Source of the DNA: Ardenticatenaceae bacterium
Lineage (GTDB): Bacteria > Chloroflexota > Anaerolineae > Promineifilales > Promineifilaceae
Assembly (NCBI GenBank): GCA_020634435.1
Contig: JACKBS010000013.1
Coordinates: 62,001 to 126,000, forward strand
Direction: 5' to 3'
DNA length: 64,000 nucleotides
In this document: positions 37,746 through 45,354 of the stretch, in pieces
Layout of the letters: each line of letters starts with the position of its first letter
Numbering within the stretch: position 1 is the first letter of the stretch
Translations under genes and position numbers: made by a program
Notes under the pieces: generated by a model
The model's input: the letters and a program-made list of their open reading frames with translations, nothing else
What the model was told of the DNA's origin: nothing
Database searches by the model: none

Positions 37746-38543
37746 ATGAAAAGTCACGAAGTAGATTATCAAGTGTTTGGCGATGATTTGCAGTTCGTGG
37801 AGATTGAACTGGACCCCAGCGAAACCGTCATTGCCGAAGCGGGCGCGATGATGTACATGGAAGATGGCATTGGCTTTGAAACCAAAATGGGCGATGGTTC
37901 CAAACCAGACCAGGGCTTTTTGGGCGCTTTGGGCAGCGTGGCCAAGCGTGCCTTCACCGGTGAGTCGATCTTCATGACCCACTTCACCAACAATGGCCAG
38001 GGCAAAAAACACGTTGCCTTTGGTGCGCCATACCCCGGCAAAATTATTGCCATCGATCTCGACGAAGCCAATGGCGAATTGATTTGCCAGAAAGATTCCT
38101 TCCTCTGCGCGGCGCTGGGCACCGAGGTGAGCATTGCCTTCAACAAGAAGCTGGGCGCGGGCCTGTTTGGCGGTGAAGGGTTCATCTTGCAACGGCTGCG
38201 GGGCGATGGCAACGTCTTCATCCATGCGGGCGGCACCATCGTGGAAAAGCGGCTCAATGGCGAAAAGATTATGGTGGATACCGGCTGTATTGTCGCTTTT
38301 GAATCTACGATCAACTACGACATCCAGCGGGCTGGCAACTTGAAGTCCATGGTTTTTGGCGGTGAAGGGCTGTTCCTGGCGACGCTGCAAGGTACGGGAC
38401 GCGTCTGGCTGCAATCATTGCCGTTTAGCCGTCTGGCTGACCGCGTGCTGCAAAATGCCAAGGTGGGCAGCGGCGGTGGTGGCAAATCCTCCGGCGAAGG
38501 GTCGATACTCGGCCGTACTGTCACCGATTTGCTGCAAGGTTAA
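37746..38543 (+). CDS. TIGR00266/AIM24 family protein
   Basis: A 265-residue beta-rich protein recognisable from the N-terminal pattern VEIELDPSETVIAEAGAMMYME. It also has Gly-rich stretches GLFGGEGFILQRLRG and FGGEGLFLATLQG, and the C-terminal GRVWLQSLPFSRLADR, as in the AIM24 family. A good AAGGAG site precedes the ATG. Bacterial members have no firmly established biochemical role; the mitochondrial relative affects inner-membrane organisation. Soluble, no signal peptide. It stands alone between two palindromic elements. Confidence 0.9.
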   Translation: MKSHEVDYQVFGDDLQFVEIELDPSETVIAEAGAMMYMEDGIGFETKMGDGSKPDQGFLGALGSVAKRAFTGESIFMTHFTNNGQGKKHVAFGAPYPGKIIAIDLDEANGELICQKDSFLCAALGTEVSIAFNKKLGAGLFGGEGFILQRLRGDGNVFIHAGGTIVEKRLNGEKIMVDTGCIVAFESTINYDIQRAGNLKSMVFGGEGLFLATLQGTGRVWLQSLPFSRLADRVLQNAKVGSGGGGKSSGEGSILGRTVTDLLQG

Positions 38544-38551
38544 TTTTGTTA

Positions 38552-38615
38552 AGACCTGACAGGTTTGCCAGGTGTATTTGACAGGTCATCCCTTTGATAG
38601 AAACCTGTCAGGTCT
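38552..38615. repeat. Palindromic element, AGACCTGACAGGTTT type
   Basis: A 15-bp perfect inverted repeat (38552-38566 and 38601-38615) with the extra words CCAGGT and GACAGGTC in the spacer. It lies between convergent genes; the stop codon of the minus-strand gene is inside its right arm, so the element supplies the last codons. Confidence 0.82.
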
Positions 38616-39345
38616 GAGATGCCCGCACGTCGCGGGCGTCTTTGATCAGGGTGGCCCACAGCTGGGCCTGGGTGTCAAGATTGTCGAAGGAAAAGTAAAT
38701 TGTACGGGGTTTGAGGCGGCTGAGGTCTTCATTGGCCCCGCCGCCAACGTAGTACATCAGGGCGTTGTTGCTGTGGTCTGGCCCCCAATTTTCCAAAAAG
38801 GTGATTGCCAGAGTGGGGAGTGGTTCCTTGCCAAACAAAATCCAGCCTGCCTCTACTTTTTGCAGCGTGGCGGCATTAAAAAACTGGTAAAGAAACTGCT
38901 TTGGGCGATGCTCTACCATGACGATGTGGTCGCCTAGCGGCACATGCCAGTAGTGGGCTGGTTTGATCAGCAGCACGGTTTCTGACTGTGTGGTGATGGC
39001 ATAGCGCCCGGAAGCGCGTACCGGCACTTTTTCGTTTGCTTCGAGCGTTTGGGTGATGTCGGGGGGCGGTACGGCCGTTTCATCCACCACAAACTTGTTA
39101 TATCCCTCTTTCTTGGCCCGCCGATAGATAAATCCCACATAGACCCACAGCAAAAAGGCCAAAATGATAATGATCCAGCTCCAGCGCAAAATGATGGATG
39201 CGATTAACAACGCCAGCACAAAAAAGCGCAGCCAGCCGCTGCGCGCCGCGCCCAGAAAGGTGCGCCGCTGGCTAAAATAAGCAAATGCGTACAAACGGCC
39301 GATGTATTGGTAATAAAGATGTTTGAGAGCTGGTAGGTTTTCCAT
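38608..39345 (-). CDS. Hypothetical membrane protein, 245 residues
   Basis: Two adjacent hydrophobic helices (about residues 38-75, with ILRWSWIIIILAFLLWVYVGF) are preceded by an aromatic, basic N-terminus and followed by a soluble C-terminal domain of about 165 residues. That domain carries a run of short beta strands (VPVRASGRYAITTQSETVLL). The fold resembles a small membrane-tethered beta-domain protein, but I recognise no family. The final residues (ASQT) are encoded by a palindromic element. Function unknown. Confidence 0.68.
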   Translation of the reverse strand: MENLPALKHLYYQYIGRLYAFAYFSQRRTFLGAARSGWLRFFVLALLIASIILRWSWIIIILAFLLWVYVGFIYRRAKKEGYNKFVVDETAVPPPDITQTLEANEKVPVRASGRYAITTQSETVLLIKPAHYWHVPLGDHIVMVEHRPKQFLYQFFNAATLQKVEAGWILFGKEPLPTLAITFLENWGPDHSNNALMYYVGGGANEDLSRLKPRTIYFSFDNLDTQAQLWATLIKDARDVRASQT

Positions 39346-39386
39346 GCCGCTATTTTACGGTTGAAAGGGGGGAAGTGAAAAGTGAT

Positions 39387-39430
39387 AAGTGAAAAGTAAA
39401 AGTCCACTAATCACTTTTTACTTTTCACTT
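39387..39430. repeat. Palindromic element, GTGAAAAGTA family
   Basis: A 15-bp perfect inverted repeat, AAGTGAAAAGTAAAA (39387-39401) against 39416-39430. Further tandem words of the same kind (GAAGTGAAAAGTGAT, CACTTTTTACT) lie outside. It overlaps the 3' end of the methyltransferase gene and provides its last codons (Val-Lys-Ser-Glu-Lys). Confidence 0.82.
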
Positions 39431-40137
39431 TTTACTAAAATCCCCACCAAATGAATTTTCCTGCCCTCCGGCAGCGCATCCTCAAAACGGCTCATGAGCG
39501 TGAACAGCAGCGGATTAAAAGCCAGGTAGGTGGGGTCCGGCACAGTGTGCAGAGCCGCCAGATGCAGGCCGGTTTGCTGGGCCAGTTGAGCCAGGTCACG
39601 TTGGCTGTTGGCGCGGTAGTGGGTGGCAAAGGTGTCGTTGGCGGAACGGCCGTACAGCCTTGCCACCAGCTTTCCCTGCCATGTCCCGAATTGGCCCATC
39701 GTTTTGTTGAGCAGCGCCAGCGGATGACGGCCGTTGGGCGTAATGAAGACAAATGCGCCGCCTGGTTTTAAGACGCGAGAAATAGACTGGAAGGTGAGAA
39801 ACGGCCGTGCCAGATGCTCTAACACCCAGCTGGCAAAGGCCACGTCAAACGTTTCTGGAGCAAAGGGTAAATCGTCGCTGAAGCCCACCACACGCGGCAG
39901 CACCAGCCGGTGCTCGTGTAAAGAAAGCCAGTCTGGATCAACGCCTACCACCTGTGCCAGCGGATGACCCAACTGCTCCACCAGCCCACCGCGCCCACAG
40001 CCAATGTCCAGCACGCGTGCCTGCGGCGTGAGCTGCTGCCGCACCAAATCGGCATACAGCTCCGTAGCCGGTTGCCAACCGGGGTGGCTTGCGCGATATC
40101 GTTCGCGCCATTCATTTTGCCTGTCGAGTGAGAGCAT
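39418..40137 (-). CDS. Class I SAM-dependent methyltransferase
   Basis: A 239-residue Methyltransf_11-type protein with motif I VLDIGCGRGGLVEQL, acidic loop GVDPDW, motif II-like DVAFASWVLEHL and motif III VLKPGGAFVFITPNG. Such enzymes methylate small molecules or lipids; the substrate here is not predictable. It lies just downstream of the selenocysteine tRNA on the same strand, with a palindromic element between, and its 3' end is inside another. Confidence 0.85.
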   Translation of the reverse strand: MLSLDRQNEWRERYRASHPGWQPATELYADLVRQQLTPQARVLDIGCGRGGLVEQLGHPLAQVVGVDPDWLSLHEHRLVLPRVVGFSDDLPFAPETFDVAFASWVLEHLARPFLTFQSISRVLKPGGAFVFITPNGRHPLALLNKTMGQFGTWQGKLVARLYGRSANDTFATHYRANSQRDLAQLAQQTGLHLAALHTVPDPTYLAFNPLLFTLMSRFEDALPEGRKIHLVGILVKSEK

Positions 40138-40170
40138 GAGGGGATTTTACTCGTAAAAAAGAGATTGGAG

Positions 40171-40208
40171 ATCGGAGATTAGAGATTGCCCAATCTTCAA
40201 TCTCCGAT
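40171..40208. repeat. Palindromic element, GGAGATT family, copy 1
   Basis: ATCGGAGATT (40171-40180) plus AGATTG (40183-40188) pair with 40199-40208 and 40191-40196. The left side continues outward with GAGATTGGAG. It sits immediately 3' of the selenocysteine tRNA and may help terminate it. Confidence 0.75.
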
Positions 40209-40214
40209 TTTAGG

Positions 40215-40310
40215 CGGGAGTGAATGGGAGTCGAACCCACCGCCGCCTGCTCGGCGCAGCCGGCCACCAATTTTGAAGACTGGGGCGCCCACCGGGACAC
40301 AATCACTCCC
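40215..40310 (-). tRNA. selC: tRNA-Sec (anticodon UCA)
   Basis: On the minus strand a 96-base tRNA has an 8-bp acceptor stem (GGGAGTGA / TCACTCCC), the length typical of selenocysteine tRNA. The anticodon loop CTTCAAA holds UCA (complement of 40274-40276) on the stem CCAGT/ATTGG. There is a long GC-rich variable arm (GCCGGCTGC / GCAGGCGGC) and a T loop with GGTTCGACTC. The discriminator base is G and CCA is not encoded. It decodes UGA as selenocysteine together with SelB and a SECIS element. No selA, selB or selD is in the window. Confidence 0.93.
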
Positions 40311-40317
40311 ACGTTTA

Positions 40318-40347
40318 AGTTTAGCGCAGAGCGGCAGATTTGGGTAA
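40318..40347 (-). promoter_or_regulatory. Possible promoter of the selenocysteine tRNA
   Basis: On the minus strand TTACCC (40342-40347) and TAAACT (40318-40323) are 18 bases apart, and the tRNA begins seven bases after the -10 box. Weak match to consensus but good geometry. Confidence 0.35.
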
Positions 40348-40411
40348 CGCTATTTGTTCCTTCGAGCAATTCGTGTTGGTTTTTCTTACGCTCCCCTCTA
40401 AGATTACGGCC

Positions 40412-42229
40412 GTGTTTACCTCAGACCGCATAAGACGATTCTGGCCGTGGCTGGCAGTGCTGCTCATCACTGCGCTGGCGGCCCAGCCGTTGTGGGGGCT
40501 GCCGCCGCAGGGTGACGATTTGCTGCTGCACTATTTCCGCATTCCGGTGGTGAATGCTCAATGGGCGGCTGGCCAGCCACTGGCCCGCTGGCAGCCAGAC
40601 CTCATTTACGGTTACGGCTCGCCGCTTTTCAATTTTTACCCACCGCTGAGTGCTTTTTTGCTCACGGCGCTTTATTGGCTGGTCGGCCAGCAAGCGTCTG
40701 TGGCTATTAATTTGCTTTTTGCTCTTTGCTTGCTGCTAGGTGCAGTGGGCATGTTTGGCCTGGGTCGGGCATTGGCGGGTGAAATGGGGGGGCTGTTGGC
40801 AACGGCCGTTTATACCCTTTCTCCACACATTGCCGCGCAAATCTACAGCCGGGGCAGCATTTCTAACAGTTTGGCCTTGGGCTTGGTGCCGGTGGTGGCC
40901 TGGTTTATCTGGCGGGTGGCAGAACGGCCGTCGTCGAGACGAATTGCGCTTGGGGCAGTGGGCATCGCTGCGCTGATGTTGGCACATACGGCAGCCAGCT
41001 TGCTGCTGCTGGGGCCGCTGTTGGTGTGGGGCATGGTGGTTATGGCGGCGCGCTCACATACCACAAAGCGGCATTGGCTGGCGCTGGCTGGTCTGTTTGG
41101 CCTGGGGCTGGCGCTCTCGGCGTTTGCCTGGCTGCCCGCCCTCACCGAAATTCAGTTTACACGCTACGCCGCCGAGGCGAGCAAGGTGTGGTATGGCGAT
41201 TACTTCACCGTGCTGTGGGATTGGCCAGGAACGGCCGTTGCTGGTCTGCGTGGCGCTTATCTGCCCAAAACGGTCGGGTTGATGGCTTTGCTGTTAGGTG
41301 GAGGCGGAACGGCCGTATCTGCCTGGTCGCTGTGGCGCAGCGGCAAATTGTTTACCAAAGATACTGTTTTTTTGACCGCTGGAATTTTGGGCTGGGGCAC
41401 CTTGTTTCTCACGCTGCCCGCTTCCGATTTGATTTGGCGGTTAGCCGGGCCGCTGCGCGGCTTGCAGTTTCCCTGGCGTCTGCTCGATGTCCCGGCTTTC
41501 TTTTTGCCGCTTGCTGGCCTACGCTTGGTTTTGCTGGATTTTCAACGCAAAGAACGTGAAGGTTCTTATCTCCCTTGGCGCGCTCTGCGTCCTCTGTGGT
41601 TAAATATTCTTCTGATTGGCATTATTGTGGGTGGTTATGTCAATCTCGTGCCGTATTTGTATCCGCCGCGTTGGGATGGGTTGCCGCAACGGCCGTCTTT
41701 GGTCGATGTCACAGCGGTACAGCAGCACTACGGTATTTTGGGGCTCACTGCCTGGGGGGAGTACAGCGATGCACGGGTGATCGAATGGCCAACGGGTCCC
41801 GTCTTACCGTCAGGTGCTTTGCTGGCCGAAAAGTTGGTGACGGCCGTTCCTGAGGCTAGCCTGACTGTGCAAAAAAGCAACCCGTGGACGGCCGTCTGGC
41901 AAACCAACTTGGCCCAGCCAACCACGCTCACTTTTGCCAGCCATATTTTTCCCGGTTGGCAAGCAAAACTAGACGACGAGCCTTTGCCCGTGGCGGCAGA
42001 TGTAAACGGCCGTCTCCAGGTCACGGTTCCGGCCGGCAATCACACGCTGTCCATCTTCTTTAGCGGCACGCCTGTGCGCTGGCTGGCTGATGGCTTGTCG
42101 GTGGTTGGTTTACTGGTTGGCTTGTGGCTAGTAGCACAAGGCCGCAGATTAGAGATTGGAGATGAGAAAGCATTTCCAATCTCTAATCTCAATCTCCAAT
42201 CTCCCCATTCATTTTGGTTGCGGGGCTAG
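40412..42229 (+). CDS. Large polytopic membrane protein, 6-PTPS-related/glycosyltransferase-like (N-terminal part)
   Basis: GTG at 40412 gives a short N-terminus before the first helix; in-frame GTG 40373 and TTG 40340 are alternatives. The product has about 12 membrane helices with a large first extracytoplasmic loop (PPQGDDLLLHYFRIPVVNA, YGYGSPLFNFYPPL), the pattern of bacterial '6-pyruvoyl-tetrahydropterin synthase-related' membrane proteins and GT-C glycosyltransferases. A soluble beta-rich part (about 490-590) follows. The last about 25 codons are formed by a GGAGATT-type palindromic element, after which the frame stops. The next reading frame appears to be the continuation of the same protein, so this gene is probably split. 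Confidence 0.72.
   Translation: MFTSDRIRRFWPWLAVLLITALAAQPLWGLPPQGDDLLLHYFRIPVVNAQWAAGQPLARWQPDLIYGYGSPLFNFYPPLSAFLLTALYWLVGQQASVAINLLFALCLLLGAVGMFGLGRALAGEMGGLLATAVYTLSPHIAAQIYSRGSISNSLALGLVPVVAWFIWRVAERPSSRRIALGAVGIAALMLAHTAASLLLLGPLLVWGMVVMAARSHTTKRHWLALAGLFGLGLALSAFAWLPALTEIQFTRYAAEASKVWYGDYFTVLWDWPGTAVAGLRGAYLPKTVGLMALLLGGGGTAVSAWSLWRSGKLFTKDTVFLTAGILGWGTLFLTLPASDLIWRLAGPLRGLQFPWRLLDVPAFFLPLAGLRLVLLDFQRKEREGSYLPWRALRPLWLNILLIGIIVGGYVNLVPYLYPPRWDGLPQRPSLVDVTAVQQHYGILGLTAWGEYSDARVIEWPTGPVLPSGALLAEKLVTAVPEASLTVQKSNPWTAVWQTNLAQPTTLTFASHIFPGWQAKLDDEPLPVAADVNGRLQVTVPAGNHTLSIFFSGTPVRWLADGLSVVGLLVGLWLVAQGRRLEIGDEKAFPISNLNLQSPHSFWLRG
42147..42203. repeat. Palindromic element, GGAGATT family, copy 2
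   Basis: A 14-bp perfect inverted repeat (GATTAGAGATTGGA at 42147-42160 against 42175-42188), continued by further AATCTCCAATCTCC words. It lies exactly at the break between two reading frames of what looks like one membrane-protein gene. Confidence 0.85.
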
Positions 42230-43128
42230 CAATTTTGTTGCTGCTGGGCAAAGTTTTCTGGCTGGATCAGGCCAATTCGCTGCTGGTGGTGCATGTGGCA
42301 GACGGCCGTATTCCGGGCATTCCAGCTCCCCCCGCAGGCAATTTTAATAACGAAATTCAACTGGTGGGGGTACAAACAGAGCTGCCCAACCGACTGACGC
42401 TGTACTGGCAGGCACTCCAACTGCCAACCGAAGCTTACCGTGTGTCGCTGACCCTTTTGGACGCACAGGGCGTGCCGCGCCAAACGGTGCTCAATCCGAA
42501 TCCTGGCTATACCGTAACGTCCAACTGGGCGGCCGGGCAGTTGGTGCGTGATGAATACACACTGTCTTTGCCGGATGAGGCTCCGGCAGGCTACTCAGTG
42601 CAGCTTTCCTTACTGCGCTCGGATAGTGAAGCGTGGCTGCCTCTTGTAGACCAGCGGGGAGAAGCAACCGTGGTCATTGCTCGCTTGAAGCAGCCCCCGC
42701 CAGAAACGGCCGTTCCTTCTCATGCGCAATCTATCGGCACCCAATTTGGCGAGGGGATCGTGCTGAGCTATGCCGATGTGCCCGATACGGTGGTTCAAGA
42801 CGAGCCGTTAGACATGACGTTGTACTGGCAAGCTGTTGGCCCCATCGCTGAGGATTACACGGTGTTTGTGCACCTGCTGACGCCAGACGGAGAATTTGCC
42901 GCTGGGCAGGATGGCCAACCGCGGCAAGGCTTGTACCCCACTTCATTTTGGGAAGAGGGAGAAATGGTGGCGGACGGCCGTTCCTGGTTGGCCGACGTGC
43001 CGCCGGGTGACTATCAGCTTCAGGTGGGCCTCTATTTGTTGTCTACGGGCCAGCGCTTACCCGTCACCGGCCCCCGCAGCGAACTCGGCGACCGGGTTTT
43101 GCTGTACACAATCACTGTTTTGCCCTAG
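42214..43128 (+). CDS. C-terminal part of the split membrane protein: membrane helix plus two beta-sandwich modules
   Basis: Starts with a hydrophobic helix (VAGLAILLLLGKVFWLDQ) from a TTG at 42214. Two modules of about 100 residues follow, with the pattern LYWQ...FVHL...G.YPT..W..GE...D...P..PPGDYQLQVGLY. The same modules end the two large proteins on the opposite strand. It overlaps the previous frame by 16 bases. I think it is the detached C-terminus of the preceding gene, but translational coupling of two separate genes is possible. Extracytoplasmic domain; role unknown, perhaps sugar or surface-polymer binding. Confidence 0.65.
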   Translation: MVAGLAILLLLGKVFWLDQANSLLVVHVADGRIPGIPAPPAGNFNNEIQLVGVQTELPNRLTLYWQALQLPTEAYRVSLTLLDAQGVPRQTVLNPNPGYTVTSNWAAGQLVRDEYTLSLPDEAPAGYSVQLSLLRSDSEAWLPLVDQRGEATVVIARLKQPPPETAVPSHAQSIGTQFGEGIVLSYADVPDTVVQDEPLDMTLYWQAVGPIAEDYTVFVHLLTPDGEFAAGQDGQPRQGLYPTSFWEEGEMVADGRSWLADVPPGDYQLQVGLYLLSTGQRLPVTGPRSELGDRVLLYTITVLP

Positions 43129-45354
43129 TTACGGAGAGATGATCTCGATCGTGCCAAGCTGGTAAACGGAATTCGGCTGCGGTTCCCCGTTCACCGTCAG
43201 CGGCAGGCGCTCGGTTGTGTCGCTGCGATACATGCCAATCCAGAGTGGATAACGGCCGTTTGGCACATCAGCCGGAATGGTCAGCGTATATTGATCCGTA
43301 AACACTTCGCCAGCGGCCCAGACGTGGGTGGGATAATCGCCTTGCAGGGGGGGACTGTCACCCGTGACCATTGGCGGTTGGTTGGCCTCGGCGAGGTGCA
43401 GCAGCGTGGTCCAGTCTGCTTGTGGCGACTCGGTAACTTGCCAGGTCACGTCGATGGTGATCGTGTCGCCGGGTTTGGCTTGAGGGGGAAGGTTGGAAAC
43501 GGCCGTTAGCTGCACTACCCCACCAATTTCGGCCAAAACTGTATCGGCTGGCTCAGGCCATTCCTTGGGCACAATTTTGATGCTGCTCACCGGCACGCTG
43601 TCCGGGTCAAGCGACACGTCATCGACCAGCCGCACAAACAGCTGGGCCAGCACGGGCGTCTCGATGGTTTGGTCCAGTCGCACGCCCATCCGATCCGCGA
43701 TGATGACGCCCGTGGACCACTCCGTTGCCGGGTACAGCCCACGCCCGTGGAAGCTGTGGCTGTTACCCACCAACGTCAGCGAACGGCCCAAAATGTTGAC
43801 CACCAACTCTGGTGGTACCTGTGGGATGCTGTCCGCCTGCCAGTAGAGCGTGAACCAAATTGTGTCGCCAGGAACGGCCGTTGCCGTCTCCATCTTTACC
43901 CCCACCAGTGTCAATCCAGCCCCCATTTCCTGGTCAAGTGGCACCGCATCATCGGGCAGTGCAGCCACCGAGGGTGGCACCTGGTAAGCGGGCGCGATGA
44001 CGCCCAGCAGGCTGTACAGGGTGGTAAGCAACGCCAGGCCGGGGGGCAACCATAGGAATGGCTGCCAGTGCCAGCGGGTCAGTCCGTAAGCCAGCCCCAG
44101 CGCCAACGGCAAAATGGCGGGAAACAGCAGCCGGCCCTGCGCGGCCGGTGTGCGCAGCATAAAAAGCACCAGCCCGGCGTACACGGTCAGCACCCAGCCG
44201 AACAGCAGCAGTGGTAAAGAATGGGAAAGTAGGGACTGGAGATTGGAGATTGGAGATTTTTCTTCTGCGCGAATCTCCAATCTCCAATCTCCGAAATTTC
44301 TAAAAAGCCCCACCATTCCCACCACGGCCAATCCATTCCAAATCCAATACACCCAGGCTGGAGCCAGCAGATTAAACCAGCCAAACACGGCAAAAAGGGA
44401 GCGCCACAGGCCGCCGCTTTCGGCCAGCACCTGGGGTAGGGTAAAGCTCCGATCTCCGCCCGCAATGCGAATAAACTGGTTGGTGGCGGTCCAGTCGCCG
44501 TAAAGTTGCCAGTTGCGCCACCACAGCCAGCCTGCCATCAGTAAGACGGGGAGAACGAGATAAACGGCCGTTTGCCAACTCCACTTTACTAATTTCTGTG
44601 GCCACTCATCCAGACCGTCTTTCAGGCTGCGCACCGCCAGAAAACCAGCCGTAAACAGCAGCAGCAGCACCCCTGCATTTTTGCTCAGCGCTGCCAGCCC
44701 AATGGTAACGCCCAGCAAAAGCAACCGTCGGCTGGTAACGGGATGCTGCCAGAGCCAGATCAACTGCCACAAAACGGCCGTACTCAGAAAAATAATGAGC
44801 GGATCGTTGCTAATAGCGGCATGCTGAAAGTTGAATTGGGGCAAAAAAGCCACCAGCGCCGTAGCCAAAAGCGGAAGGTCGTTGCGCTGTGGCCAGAGTA
44901 GGCAGGCGCTGTGGTAGATGCCCAGCAGGGTTCCCAATCCCAACAGCGTAGAAAATAGCCGCAGCAGGTGGGCGGCCAGGAAGGTGCCGCGCCACGGCCA
45001 TGCTTCGGCAGTAGTGTGGATGACCTGGTTACGGTTCACCAGCGCGGCGGCATTACCAATCCCTTGGGTGCCAAAAGGATTGAGCCACACATCATCTCGG
45101 GCAGTGCTGGTGTCCAGGGGAGCAATTAGCGTGGCGCTGAGCAGGTAGTAGAGCGGCGGCTGGGCTGCTTCCTGACTCAGCCAGGGGTCATACTCTTCTT
45201 CAACAATTGGCAGCTGTTTGTTTTCGGCGATGTAAACGGCCGTAAAAAAATGCCAATGCTCATCTGGAGCCTCAAACAGTGGGTTAACCATGCCGTAGGC
45301 CATGGTGATCAGCAGATAACCCGCCAAAATCAGTGGCAGCAGACGTTGCTTCAC
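43129..45354 (-). CDS. GT-C-like polytopic membrane protein with C-terminal beta modules
   Basis: The GTG start at 45354 overlaps the upstream gene's stop (GTGA). The 741-residue protein has about 11 helices; the first loop has EAPDEHWHF and SQEAAQPPLYYLL, typical of DUF2142/ArnT-like GT-C proteins in which the DE motif binds the lipid-linked donor. The C-terminal 300 residues form two beta-sandwich modules (for example LTLVGVKMET..WFTLYWQ and TIDVTWQV..LLHL). Between two helices an in-frame insertion of about 22 residues (GDWRLEIRAEEKSPISNLQS) is encoded by a perfect 21-bp inverted repeat. Likely a cell-surface glycan transferase (inference). Confidence 0.75.
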   Translation of the reverse strand: MKQRLLPLILAGYLLITMAYGMVNPLFEAPDEHWHFFTAVYIAENKQLPIVEEEYDPWLSQEAAQPPLYYLLSATLIAPLDTSTARDDVWLNPFGTQGIGNAAALVNRNQVIHTTAEAWPWRGTFLAAHLLRLFSTLLGLGTLLGIYHSACLLWPQRNDLPLLATALVAFLPQFNFQHAAISNDPLIIFLSTAVLWQLIWLWQHPVTSRRLLLLGVTIGLAALSKNAGVLLLLFTAGFLAVRSLKDGLDEWPQKLVKWSWQTAVYLVLPVLLMAGWLWWRNWQLYGDWTATNQFIRIAGGDRSFTLPQVLAESGGLWRSLFAVFGWFNLLAPAWVYWIWNGLAVVGMVGLFRNFGDWRLEIRAEEKSPISNLQSLLSHSLPLLLFGWVLTVYAGLVLFMLRTPAAQGRLLFPAILPLALGLAYGLTRWHWQPFLWLPPGLALLTTLYSLLGVIAPAYQVPPSVAALPDDAVPLDQEMGAGLTLVGVKMETATAVPGDTIWFTLYWQADSIPQVPPELVVNILGRSLTLVGNSHSFHGRGLYPATEWSTGVIIADRMGVRLDQTIETPVLAQLFVRLVDDVSLDPDSVPVSSIKIVPKEWPEPADTVLAEIGGVVQLTAVSNLPPQAKPGDTITIDVTWQVTESPQADWTTLLHLAEANQPPMVTGDSPPLQGDYPTHVWAAGEVFTDQYTLTIPADVPNGRYPLWIGMYRSDTTERLPLTVNGEPQPNSVYQLGTIEIISP
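44238..44292. repeat. Palindromic element, GGAGATT family, copy 3, inside a coding region
   Basis: Each arm is three tandem GGAGATT units (44238-44258 and 44272-44292), a 21-bp perfect inverted repeat around a 13-base spacer. It is read in frame by the minus-strand 741-residue membrane-protein gene, between two membrane helices. Confidence 0.92.
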
